A stretch of 64,000 nt of DNA from Chthoniobacterales bacterium (GTDB lineage Bacteria; Verrucomicrobiota; Verrucomicrobiia; Chthoniobacterales; DYNR01), in assembly GCA_026418675.1 (NCBI GenBank), contig JAOAAX010000007.1, positions 44,323 through 108,322 on the forward strand, in the 5' to 3' direction. Of this stretch, positions 56,393 to 64,000 are shown piece after piece. Under the pieces are notes generated by a model. That model did no database searches, was not told where the DNA came from, and saw nothing but the letters and a program-made list of their open reading frames with translations. The position numbers were made by a program, and so were the translations under genes. Every line of letters starts with the position of its first letter. The stretch's first letter is position 1.

Positions 56393-59365
56393 GTGAAAAA
56401 ACTCCTCGTTTCTCTATCCATCGTCTGGGCAACCAAAGCCCTGGCGGCAAATTTTACTGCCACGCTAATCCCTTATGGAACAGGCGAAGGGGACTACGGC
56501 ACCAATGGCGTAAATCAAACTTCGGGGGTCATACCAAATCCCCTCCAAGGGGACTACCGTTGGGGGTGGCACGATACCTCAGGGAATTACGATAATGGTT
56601 GGTTCCCTCAAGTAGGTTTGCCTTCAGGCAGAGTTTATTACGACGATTACAAACGCTTCGTTTGGCGAGCACTAGAACGCGAACCAGGCAACTACACCGC
56701 CGGAATAAACCTCATCAATTGGCACTTACAACAAGCCCAGCAGCGCGGCCGTCGCTTTTCCTTTCGCGTCATGATCTTAAGTGAATACGAAGGAGATGTG
56801 GATGGCGATGGACAAACCGATGGCCTTACCGGTGTGCCAAACTACATTGCCAACAACTCCTCCCTCGGCCGCCGCTTCTCCTCCACAAAAGCGGAATGCG
56901 AGAACATTTTCATTCCCTATTGGAATCAACCTTACTTCCTCGATCGGGTCGAGGCCCTCTTAAATGCCCTCGGCTCCGCTTTCAACGGGGATCCACGCCT
57001 CGCTTTTATTGACATCGGCATTTATGGCCATTGGGCCGAGTGGCACATGAGCGGTATGGGGCTTTCTTCTATTCCTCCAGAAATAAACGCTACCGTTGCA
57101 ACTCGGCAGCGCCTCATTGATATTTACAACGCCGCATTCCCCAACACACGCATTCTCATGCTCCCCGACATTGATGGCGATTACCCCGATCGCAGCGGAG
57201 CAGGCTTCGCTTATGCCATGCAAAACTACCCTCGAATGGGTGTCCGTAAAGACAACCTCTCCAACGCCTGGTTCGAGCAGGAAGTTGGCGATTGGTTCCC
57301 CATCATCCGCGACAATTTCCAAAACCGTTGGCGCACAACTCCTTTCGTAACTGAATTTTTCGGCGGCGAAAACGAAAGTGCCCTTCAACTTGCTGAATCG
57401 CAGGTCATTCGCTATAACGTCAGCATGGTTGCCACCAACCAATGGCACAATAGTCCCCAGCGTATCGAAATCGGGAAAGCCGCCGGTCATCGATTCCAAC
57501 TCCATAATGCCACTTGGCCCGATAGTGTCCAAGCAGGCTATGCCTTCACGATTAACTCGACATGGTCAAACATCGGAGTCGCTCCAGCTTATGAAAACTG
57601 GGCTCCAACGTGGGAATTATACTCCAGCAATGGGACACGCGTTTGGGCCGCTCGTTCCCGCCTCGATCTCCAGCGCTTCCTTCCAACTACCGTAAACCCT
57701 GACGATGACGTTAACACAACCGATACAAACAATCCCATCGTTATCTCCGATACTCTCGCTGTCCCCGCAAACTTAACAGCCGGCAACTACAGCCTACGCC
57801 TCCGTATCCCATTCATCCTCAGCAACGGTTCTGAGCATCCCTATCTCCTGCCCCTCGCCATCGCTATCCGCGGCCGCGATTCCCAAGGCCGTTACACGCT
57901 CGGCAACCTTTCCATTACGACTCCTACTACCCCAGCTCCCGCTCTAACACTCTCCGGTCCCTCTGTCCTCTACAGTGGAATCTCCGCTAATTTTACCGCC
58001 AATGTCACGAGCAATTCCACCATTAGCCAAGTCCAACTTTTGGCCGATGGGAATGTCGTAGGAACAGACACCACTTCCCCTTACACCTTCTCTTGGACCC
58101 CAAATGCCACAGTCGGAGTTGTAACTTTCGTCGCGAGAGCAACAGATTCTGAAAACCGCACAGGCGCTTCCCAACCCCTGAGCTACGAAGTCCGCTTAGC
58201 TCCCAACAACGCACCCAATGTAACATTGACTATTACTCCAGCTTCCGGTCCTTACATCTCCCCTGTCAATATTACCCTCACAGCCAATGCAACCGATCCC
58301 GATGGCGATTCCATCTCTCGGGTCGAATTTTACCGCGGCACAACTCTCCTTGCAAACGATACTTCCCCACCTTACTCCACCAATACAACCCTCACCGCCG
58401 GCACCTACACCCTCCTCGCCCGTGCCTACGACAGCCGTGGTAAATTCGGTTCCGCTACACAAGACATAACCGTCCAAAATCCCCCAAAACAACCCTATGG
58501 TGGAACCCCACGCAATATCCTCTCTATAATCCAGCTCGAGGATTACGACGAAGGAGGACAAGGTGTGAGTTGGCACGATACAAGCCCCACCAACGAAGGC
58601 GGAGCATATCGCAACGATAGTGTGGACATTCAAAACACCGGGGATACAGGAGGAGGTTATCACCTTGGCTGGGTTAACAACGGAGAATGGCTCGAATACA
58701 CTGTCTCTGTTCCCCAAACAAATACTTACCGCCTCCATATCCGTTACGCAGCCGCAAACGAAGGAGGAAACGCCACCATCTCCCTATCCGTAGATGGTCA
58801 GCCAGCTTGGACAAACCAAACCCTACCCCCCACCGGCCGATGGAGTTGGGATTTCGAAAATTGGACCACGTGGAATAGCACCCAAACCGTCCGCCTCGCA
58901 AAAGGCACACGTGTCCTTCGCTTGTCCTTCGGAAACGGTATGGCAAATTACAATTGGATGACCTTCTCCGCAACTGGTCCCCAGGTTTATGCCGACTGGG
59001 CCGAAGATCAAGGCCTCTCTGGATCCAGCGCAAACGCCACATCTGACCCCGACGCCGACGGCATCCCCAACCTCATCGAATATGCCCTCGGCGGAAACGC
59101 AACGAGTCCCGGGTCGCGCCCACAGCCCACTGTCGGCGCAACCACCGTCAGCGGCCAGCAACGCCTCACGCTCACCTTTACCCCGCAAGTAATCAACGGT
59201 TTGAGCTACTTCGTGCAAGCCAGCAACGATCTCTCCGACTGGTCCACCCAAACCAACGTCACCTCCAGCCTCACCGTCGGCCAACCTTACACCTTCACCG
59301 ACACCGCCGACCTCTCCACCACCCCACGCCGCTTCCTCCGCCTCCGTATCCAGAACAACCAATGA
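56393..59365 (+). CDS. Exported glycoside-hydrolase-like protein with Ig-like and CBM6-like domains
   Basis: 990 residues from a GTG start. A signal peptide (LLVSLSIVWATKALA) leads to a roughly 450-residue domain resembling the DUF4832/beta-galactosidase-like group (RFVWRALEREPGNY, then IDIGIYGHWAEWHMSG and FVTEFFGGENE), probably a TIM barrel with acidic catalytic candidates; the assignment is tentative. Two Ig-like domains follow (SGISANFTANVT and VNITLTANATDPDGDSISRVEFY). A CBM6-like module comes next (IQLEDYDEGGQGVSWHD, YHLGWVNNGEWLEYTV), then the shared C-terminal module. It starts 16 bases after the preceding stop. The expected role is binding and possibly cleaving extracellular polysaccharide. 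Confidence 0.72.
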   Translation: MKKLLVSLSIVWATKALAANFTATLIPYGTGEGDYGTNGVNQTSGVIPNPLQGDYRWGWHDTSGNYDNGWFPQVGLPSGRVYYDDYKRFVWRALEREPGNYTAGINLINWHLQQAQQRGRRFSFRVMILSEYEGDVDGDGQTDGLTGVPNYIANNSSLGRRFSSTKAECENIFIPYWNQPYFLDRVEALLNALGSAFNGDPRLAFIDIGIYGHWAEWHMSGMGLSSIPPEINATVATRQRLIDIYNAAFPNTRILMLPDIDGDYPDRSGAGFAYAMQNYPRMGVRKDNLSNAWFEQEVGDWFPIIRDNFQNRWRTTPFVTEFFGGENESALQLAESQVIRYNVSMVATNQWHNSPQRIEIGKAAGHRFQLHNATWPDSVQAGYAFTINSTWSNIGVAPAYENWAPTWELYSSNGTRVWAARSRLDLQRFLPTTVNPDDDVNTTDTNNPIVISDTLAVPANLTAGNYSLRLRIPFILSNGSEHPYLLPLAIAIRGRDSQGRYTLGNLSITTPTTPAPALTLSGPSVLYSGISANFTANVTSNSTISQVQLLADGNVVGTDTTSPYTFSWTPNATVGVVTFVARATDSENRTGASQPLSYEVRLAPNNAPNVTLTITPASGPYISPVNITLTANATDPDGDSISRVEFYRGTTLLANDTSPPYSTNTTLTAGTYTLLARAYDSRGKFGSATQDITVQNPPKQPYGGTPRNILSIIQLEDYDEGGQGVSWHDTSPTNEGGAYRNDSVDIQNTGDTGGGYHLGWVNNGEWLEYTVSVPQTNTYRLHIRYAAANEGGNATISLSVDGQPAWTNQTLPPTGRWSWDFENWTTWNSTQTVRLAKGTRVLRLSFGNGMANYNWMTFSATGPQVYADWAEDQGLSGSSANATSDPDADGIPNLIEYALGGNATSPGSRPQPTVGATTVSGQQRLTLTFTPQVINGLSYFVQASNDLSDWSTQTNVTSSLTVGQPYTFTDTADLSTTPRRFLRLRIQNNQ
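58981..59365 (+). repeat. Shared C-terminal module, copy 3
   Basis: Encodes VYADWAEDQG, then DPDADGIPNLIEYALGG and the closing RRFLRLRIQNNQ. The DNA is nearly the same as copies 2 and 4 in the last 150 bases. Confidence 0.9.
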
Positions 59366-62300
59366 TAATATCTATGAAAGTCGTAGGCACTCGTGGCTTC
59401 TCTCATCAACTTACGACTTTCTCAGACCTTAATAACTTCTTCAAATCTATCGCTAAATTGGTCGTTGGCGGTATTTTTTTCTACGCTGTTCCCGGCTTCG
59501 CCTCAGAATGGTTCGTCGCCCCCACTGGCAATGACACCACAGGTAATGGAAGCTTCTCCGCTCCCTTCCAAACCATCGCAAAAGCCATGGCCACAGCCTC
59601 CCCTGGCCATACGATTACCCTCCGGGCGGGAATCTATCGCGAAATGGTCACCTTCAACAAAAGCGTCACCCTCCGCGCCTACCGCCCCTCGACTTCCCAA
59701 CCCGCAGAAGAAGCCATCATTTCTGCCCTTGAGCCAATCACCGGCTGGCAGCTGGATTCAGGCAGCATTTACAAAGCCCCAATGAATTGGGAGCTTGTCT
59801 CAGACACAGATGCTGATAACGACAAACGCCCCTTCATCCAACACCAGGTATTTTTCGTCAACAACGGCACTTACCAACCCTTGGTCCAAGCTCGTTGGCC
59901 CAATATTCCCTACACCATCGCCACAAGTTACACTTACAACGACGTCGCCCGCATGGAATTCGCCAGCGGCAAAGTTGGCACCCCCAATTACATCAACGCA
60001 ACCGTCGCTTGGTTCACAAACGACGAGTCCCACATCCCCATGCCAACTGCCATTCGGAATCTGCTCCCTGGCTCACTCATCACCTACCAGCCGGCTACGA
60101 TGTATTTCTCGCGCACAAACCGTATCCCTGCCAACCCCGCCGAAGCCTTCGCAAATCGCAACGGAAATTTCACAGACGAAATCACAATTTTCGCAGAACG
60201 TCTCAAATCCGATAACCCAAACAGCACCAACCCTTTCAATGGCGATTACGACTACCCCAACGCCGGTTGCAGCTACCACGTGTGGGGAAAAAAGGAATAC
60301 CTCGATGCACCCGGCGAGTGGTTCCGCGAACCCACAGGCACAGGTGACAACGGCACCCTCTACGTCTGGATGCCAGATGGCGCTGCCCCGGGCAACCGCA
60401 TCGAAGCCAAACGCCGCATGCAAACCATCGTCATCGGCAACATGGGGGAAGCCGAGAACCTCTCCAACTCCACACTCGATGGCATCGTGCTCGAGGATTT
60501 GGTTTTTCTCGGCGGAGGAATTTCCGTCAGCCGCAACAGCGACAACCTCACCGTCCGCCGTTGCCGCTTCCTCTTCACTTCCCACCTCGAAGATCAGCGC
60601 TTCAATTACACCGCCCGTTGGAACCGCCGCTCCCTCCTCCTCGCTTCCCGTAATAACCTCGTCGAAGATTGCGATTTCCTCGATTCAGAAAACGCCATCG
60701 AGATCAACGGCCGCAATAACCAAATCCGCAACTGCGTATTCCTCAGAATCGGCGCCAACAGTAATTCCCCTGCCATCCAAGCCACTTTTGTGGATAGCAT
60801 TAACAATGACGGCTCTCCAGCCCAGCGCAACCGCGTCGAACGCTGCACGTTCTCCCTCATCGGCCTCACCGCCATCCAGCTCCACCGCGGTATGGACACC
60901 TTCTTCAACGACGTCAGCGGAACCCACCGCCGCGGCAACGACGTCGGAGCAATCAGCGCCTTCCCAAATACCGACCTCCTCGGCATAGAGGTGGGTTACA
61001 ACTGGGTGCACGACAGCTTCCCTATCCCAAAAGATACCACAAACGGCAAAGTCTTCTACGGCTCCCATGGAATTTACACCGACCGCGGCGTCCGCAATGC
61101 AACCTTTTACAGAAACGTCGTTTGGGGCATGACCGGCCCTGCCATCGCGATGCTCCGAACCGGCAACGGCACCGGCAATAGCGGCCGAATTGTTGACCAC
61201 AATACTGCCACTGGAGAAATTTCCTTCGAAAGCAATACCGACACCATCACCTTCCGCAATAACCTCCAAAATAATACCCTCTTCCCCACCACCAACGTTG
61301 TCCTCACAACCAATCTCCGCGTAAGTAACAAAGGCGCCGGTTGGGTGGACGCCGCCAACAACACTTACACCCTCCGCCCCGACAGCATGGCCATTGATAC
61401 CGGCACCATTCTCGGCAATGCCGCCTATCAGCAATACACCGGCTCTGCCCCCGACGCCGGTGCCTACGAATTCGGCATTGCCTGGGAATTCGAGCCCGGC
61501 GCAACCCTCATCAATGGCACCCTCCCTTCCCCCTCCTCCATCACCATCTCCCCCTCTGCCGACCGCCAAACTGCCACTGCAACCCTCACCGTCTTCCAAC
61601 CCCCGCGCAAGCTCCCCCCCAATTCGCAAGCCCGCTTGGGTTCCAATGCTCCCTCCTCCGCACTTCGCCAAACGGTCCTCGGATCCAATGGTTCCTTAGT
61701 CATTACTTTTGAAAACCTCCCCCTTGGCAACCTCACAGGCTCCCAACCTTTCCAAATTTCCCTCAATGGCGGCTCTTCCTGGCACACGCTGGCCAATGTT
61801 TCCATACCCCCGCCAAACACCGTCAACCTCTCCCTCCCAGCCCAAAACCCCCTCGCAAACTCCACTATCACCATTCCACGCTCCTCCCTCCCCTTTGCTA
61901 GCCCCATACGCTACCAACGAACCGTCACGGTCAGCAACCCCTCCGGTCAGCGGCTCGATTTTTACCCCGTCCTCGTTACCTTTAACGGCTCTGCATGGCA
62001 TTCCGCGGGACAACTCCGCGCCGATGCCGCCGATCTCCGTGCCTCCCTCCCTGACGGCACACCCCTCCCCCTGTGGCTCGAAAGCGGCGCAAACACCTCC
62101 TCAACCCGAGTCTGGGTCCTCCTGCCCCAAATCCCCACCTCCGGCGCCAATTTCCTCCTCACCTCTGGCGATTTCGGCCTCTCCTCCGCAAGCAATGGCA
62201 CGGCCGTTTTCCACTTCTACGATGGCTTTGATAATGGCCAGCGCAGACCAGAATGGGTCGGCAATTCCACCCAGACCGATGCCCACGGCAATACCGCCAA

Positions 62301-63432
62301 CATCACCGTCCAGGACGGCCAATTGGTCATTTCCGGCAACATCGCAAACAACATCGACTACGGCGTCATGTTCGGCGTGAACCTTCCAACCCAAGACCCC
62401 AATTTCTACCCCCCCTCCACCCACATCCTCGAAAGCCGCGTCCAAGTCTTCCGCTCCGGTGGCAATGCCCCACCAACCTCCAACGTCTGGAAAGCCCTCG
62501 TCGGCGGCGACACCGCCTACGCCGCCATCAACAGCGGCCAAATCGCCTTCTACACAACCACATGGAACAACCTCGCTCCCACATTCATAACCGGTGGCAA
62601 TTCCGTCACCACCGGCTATGCCGTCGACCCTTCCGATGGCGGCCCCACTGGCTCCCTCTGGGTCTTTGAAAATTCCCAACTCAGAGCCACCCGCACAAAT
62701 CTCGATTTCGTCAGCGTCTGGAATACTCCCACAGGCCGCGGAAATTGGCGCTTCAATCCCCAGGCCCTTGGAACCTTCGAAATGCGTGTTGACGACGTCC
62801 GAGTCCGTCCCTGGGTTCTCAACGAGCCAACCACTTCCATTTCCTCTCCCACCACCCTCAACGCAACCACCCCCGCCGCACAACTCCTCTCACAAAATCT
62901 CACCGTCACTTGGTCCCCAACAGGCGATTTGCAAGTCCATATCCCCCCGCTCAATAGACCTTACTCACCGCAGGAATCCATCCAAATCTGGCACAACGGG
63001 CTTCTTGTCGCCAACTTCCAGTTCTCATGGAACACCGGCTCCTCCCCACTCGAACAATGGCGCTATAATAATTGGCAGACCATCGCCAACTCCGGCAACA
63101 GCGCCGACTCCGCTGACCCTGATGCCGATGGCATCCCCAACCTCATCGAATACGCGCTGGGAGGCAACCCGACGAGTGCGGCCTCTCGCCCACAGCCCAC
63201 CGTCGGCACCGCTCTTGTGAGCGGCCAGAAGCGCCTCACGCTCACCTTCACCCCGCAAGTCGTCAGCGGCCTGACCTACCTCGTCCAAGCCAGCAACGAT
63301 CTCTCCGACTGGTCCACCCAAACCAACGTCACCTCCAGTCTCACCGTCGGCCAACCCTACACCTTCACCGACTCCGCCGACCTCGCCACCACCCCACGCC
63401 GCTTCCTCCGCCTACGGATTCTAGCAAATTAA
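59362..63432 (+). CDS. Exported right-handed beta-helix / DUF2341 protein
   Basis: 1356 residues from the overlapping ATG (ATGATAATA) or 1352 from the ATG four codons later (MKVVGTRGF). A hydrophobic segment near residues 33-48 (LVVGGIFFYAVPGFAS) acts as signal. The N-terminal region opens EWFVAPTGNDTTGNGSF and FQTIAKAMA, typical of DUF1565 parallel beta-helix proteins, and helix coils extend to about residue 700 (NSDNLTVRRCRF, RNNLVEDCDFLDSENAIEI). A DUF2341 domain (about 855-960, FYPVLVTFNGSAW) and a LamG-like beta-sandwich follow, then the shared C-terminal module. Beta-helix proteins of this sort bind or lyse polysaccharides. It is the fourth of the giant genes, overlapping the third by four bases. 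Confidence 0.82.
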   Translation: MIISMKVVGTRGFSHQLTTFSDLNNFFKSIAKLVVGGIFFYAVPGFASEWFVAPTGNDTTGNGSFSAPFQTIAKAMATASPGHTITLRAGIYREMVTFNKSVTLRAYRPSTSQPAEEAIISALEPITGWQLDSGSIYKAPMNWELVSDTDADNDKRPFIQHQVFFVNNGTYQPLVQARWPNIPYTIATSYTYNDVARMEFASGKVGTPNYINATVAWFTNDESHIPMPTAIRNLLPGSLITYQPATMYFSRTNRIPANPAEAFANRNGNFTDEITIFAERLKSDNPNSTNPFNGDYDYPNAGCSYHVWGKKEYLDAPGEWFREPTGTGDNGTLYVWMPDGAAPGNRIEAKRRMQTIVIGNMGEAENLSNSTLDGIVLEDLVFLGGGISVSRNSDNLTVRRCRFLFTSHLEDQRFNYTARWNRRSLLLASRNNLVEDCDFLDSENAIEINGRNNQIRNCVFLRIGANSNSPAIQATFVDSINNDGSPAQRNRVERCTFSLIGLTAIQLHRGMDTFFNDVSGTHRRGNDVGAISAFPNTDLLGIEVGYNWVHDSFPIPKDTTNGKVFYGSHGIYTDRGVRNATFYRNVVWGMTGPAIAMLRTGNGTGNSGRIVDHNTATGEISFESNTDTITFRNNLQNNTLFPTTNVVLTTNLRVSNKGAGWVDAANNTYTLRPDSMAIDTGTILGNAAYQQYTGSAPDAGAYEFGIAWEFEPGATLINGTLPSPSSITISPSADRQTATATLTVFQPPRKLPPNSQARLGSNAPSSALRQTVLGSNGSLVITFENLPLGNLTGSQPFQISLNGGSSWHTLANVSIPPPNTVNLSLPAQNPLANSTITIPRSSLPFASPIRYQRTVTVSNPSGQRLDFYPVLVTFNGSAWHSAGQLRADAADLRASLPDGTPLPLWLESGANTSSTRVWVLLPQIPTSGANFLLTSGDFGLSSASNGTAVFHFYDGFDNGQRRPEWVGNSTQTDAHGNTANITVQDGQLVISGNIANNIDYGVMFGVNLPTQDPNFYPPSTHILESRVQVFRSGGNAPPTSNVWKALVGGDTAYAAINSGQIAFYTTTWNNLAPTFITGGNSVTTGYAVDPSDGGPTGSLWVFENSQLRATRTNLDFVSVWNTPTGRGNWRFNPQALGTFEMRVDDVRVRPWVLNEPTTSISSPTTLNATTPAAQLLSQNLTVTWSPTGDLQVHIPPLNRPYSPQESIQIWHNGLLVANFQFSWNTGSSPLEQWRYNNWQTIANSGNSADSADPDADGIPNLIEYALGGNPTSAASRPQPTVGTALVSGQKRLTLTFTPQVVSGLTYLVQASNDLSDWSTQTNVTSSLTVGQPYTFTDSADLATTPRRFLRLRILAN
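63046..63432 (+). repeat. Shared C-terminal module, copy 4
   Basis: Encodes PLEQWRYNNWQ to RRFLRLRILAN. EYALGGNPTSAASRPQPTVG is identical in peptide to copy 2, and the DNA is identical over the same stretch except for a few third positions. Confidence 0.9.
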
Positions 63433-64000
63433 TCCCGCGCAAAAACACACACAGGAAGTTCGCAGGAATCACCTTGCCTCCTAAAAAATTCCTTCTGAAG
63501 TTGATGAGCTTACTTCTTCCGGAAAGCTCAAGTTCCATCCTTCCATGCATAGACAGCCGGACCGCCTTCTTTTCTAAATTCGAACACCCAAAACCCATTA
63601 AAACCGTTCGGTTACTCTGCGCATCAAATTCCACTTGAATCGCAAACGGCCCATTAAACCCCTCCTTGTAAGCCCGCAAAGCGGGCTTCATCTTCTCCCG
63701 TAACCGCTCATCTTTTGACGGCTAGGGCACACCTCAATTCTCCTTTCTTACCCTTAGATTCATTGGACAGTGGGAAAAAGGAACTTTCTTTTAAATTTAC
63801 GCCCTCACACTCCCTCCTGCTGTAGGAGTTTATGGAAAATTATTTCAGTGTCACAAATTAGCGGCCCGCGAACAGATTTCGCACCGTTTGCAGATGGATT
63901 GGGGAATCGAAGAGAGCGCGGCGGGAAATTCTAGCCCAGCCAGAACTTTGCTGCAAACGCGCTCTTTCCCGGCCTTGCAAGTTGTCGGCGGATATTCCCT
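63433..64000. other. Region after the giant-gene operon, no confident gene
   Basis: A 108-codon minus-strand frame (MKPALRAYKEGF) overlaps the fourth giant gene and has no known motif; its ATG lies beside a hairpin and its final part is antisense to conserved codons, so it is not called. At the right edge two minus-strand frames are open to the border; one reads SADNLQGRERARLQQSSGW and ends at a TAA near 63858. It could be the C-terminus of a gene outside the window, but support is weak. Inverted word pairs occur around 63885-63965. Confidence 0.4.
63670..63688. repeat. Perfect 8-bp hairpin
   Basis: AAGCCCGC-AAA-GCGGGCTT lies about 240 bases after the last giant gene. No T-run follows on either strand, so a role as an intrinsic terminator for the operon is possible but not shown. 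Confidence 0.45.

Noticed and set aside
46270-63432. LPXTG or PEP-CTERM sorting signals on the giant proteins
   Set aside because: No LPXTG, no PEP motif with membrane helix and Arg tail; all four end in RRFLRLxx-type tails instead.
63365-63691. 108-codon minus-strand ORF overlapping the last giant gene
   Set aside because: Its C-terminal part is antisense to the conserved module and its start is beside a hairpin; no homology recognised.

Overview
The window reads as a chromosomal segment of a Verrucomicrobiota bacterium. The order ribH-nusB-ftsY, a DUF4912 protein, a SPINDLY-type glycosyltransferase and very large secreted proteins ending in a DADGIPNLIEYALGG-type module all point that way. 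A Chthoniobacterales-like lineage is my guess, not something the sequence proves. No rRNA, tRNA, CRISPR array or insertion sequence was recognised.

Left part (1-16.4 kb, all minus strand): the 5' part of leuS, a XerC-type recombinase, a DUF4912 protein with an unusual Trp-bearing octapeptide repeat, a phosphopantetheinyl transferase, a lipoprotein, then ftsY, nusB, ribH, cimA, a STAS protein, a rhomboid protease, a decayed purU, the complex I genes nuoG-nuoH-nuoI, and HPr. This is housekeeping and biosynthetic content.

Middle part (16.5-42 kb, mixed strands, more AT-rich): ftsB overlapping prfB, which carries an intact programmed +1 frameshift site. Next come a single-chain FHA/ABC-ATPase/permease protein, a metallophosphoesterase, a TPR protein, an ABC-2 permease and a TPR/O-GlcNAc-transferase-like protein. 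A wrecked protein kinase and its neighbour, a pseudokinase/Sel1 protein, follow. Then come a sugar-nucleotide epimerase, an HAD phosphatase, thiE, a SprT-like metalloprotein, cysE, a TVP38 protein and tatC, with trpE-trpG-holA on the other strand. A small coiled-coil protein, an AT-rich gap, a GT4 glycosyltransferase and nadE end this part. In the lines I sampled, strand G/C asymmetry changes sign near 36.5-38.8 kb, as expected around a replication terminus.

Right part (42-63.4 kb, all plus strand, C-rich): an alpha/beta hydrolase, a polysaccharide pyruvyl transferase family protein and a glycosidase-like protein, followed by four tightly packed giant genes (2020, 1342, 990 and about 1352-1356 residues). 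Each giant has a different N-terminal head: a subtilase, a GxSxG hydrolase with autotransporter-type beta-strand repeats, a probable glycoside-hydrolase-like domain with a CBM6-like module, and a right-handed beta-helix with DUF2341. All four end in the same roughly 110-residue module, nearly identical even at DNA level. This looks like one operon for exported enzymes or adhesins sharing a sorting or docking tag.

Three loci are clearly broken (purU, the kinase and the pseudokinase/Sel1 gene), with about a dozen lesions between them.
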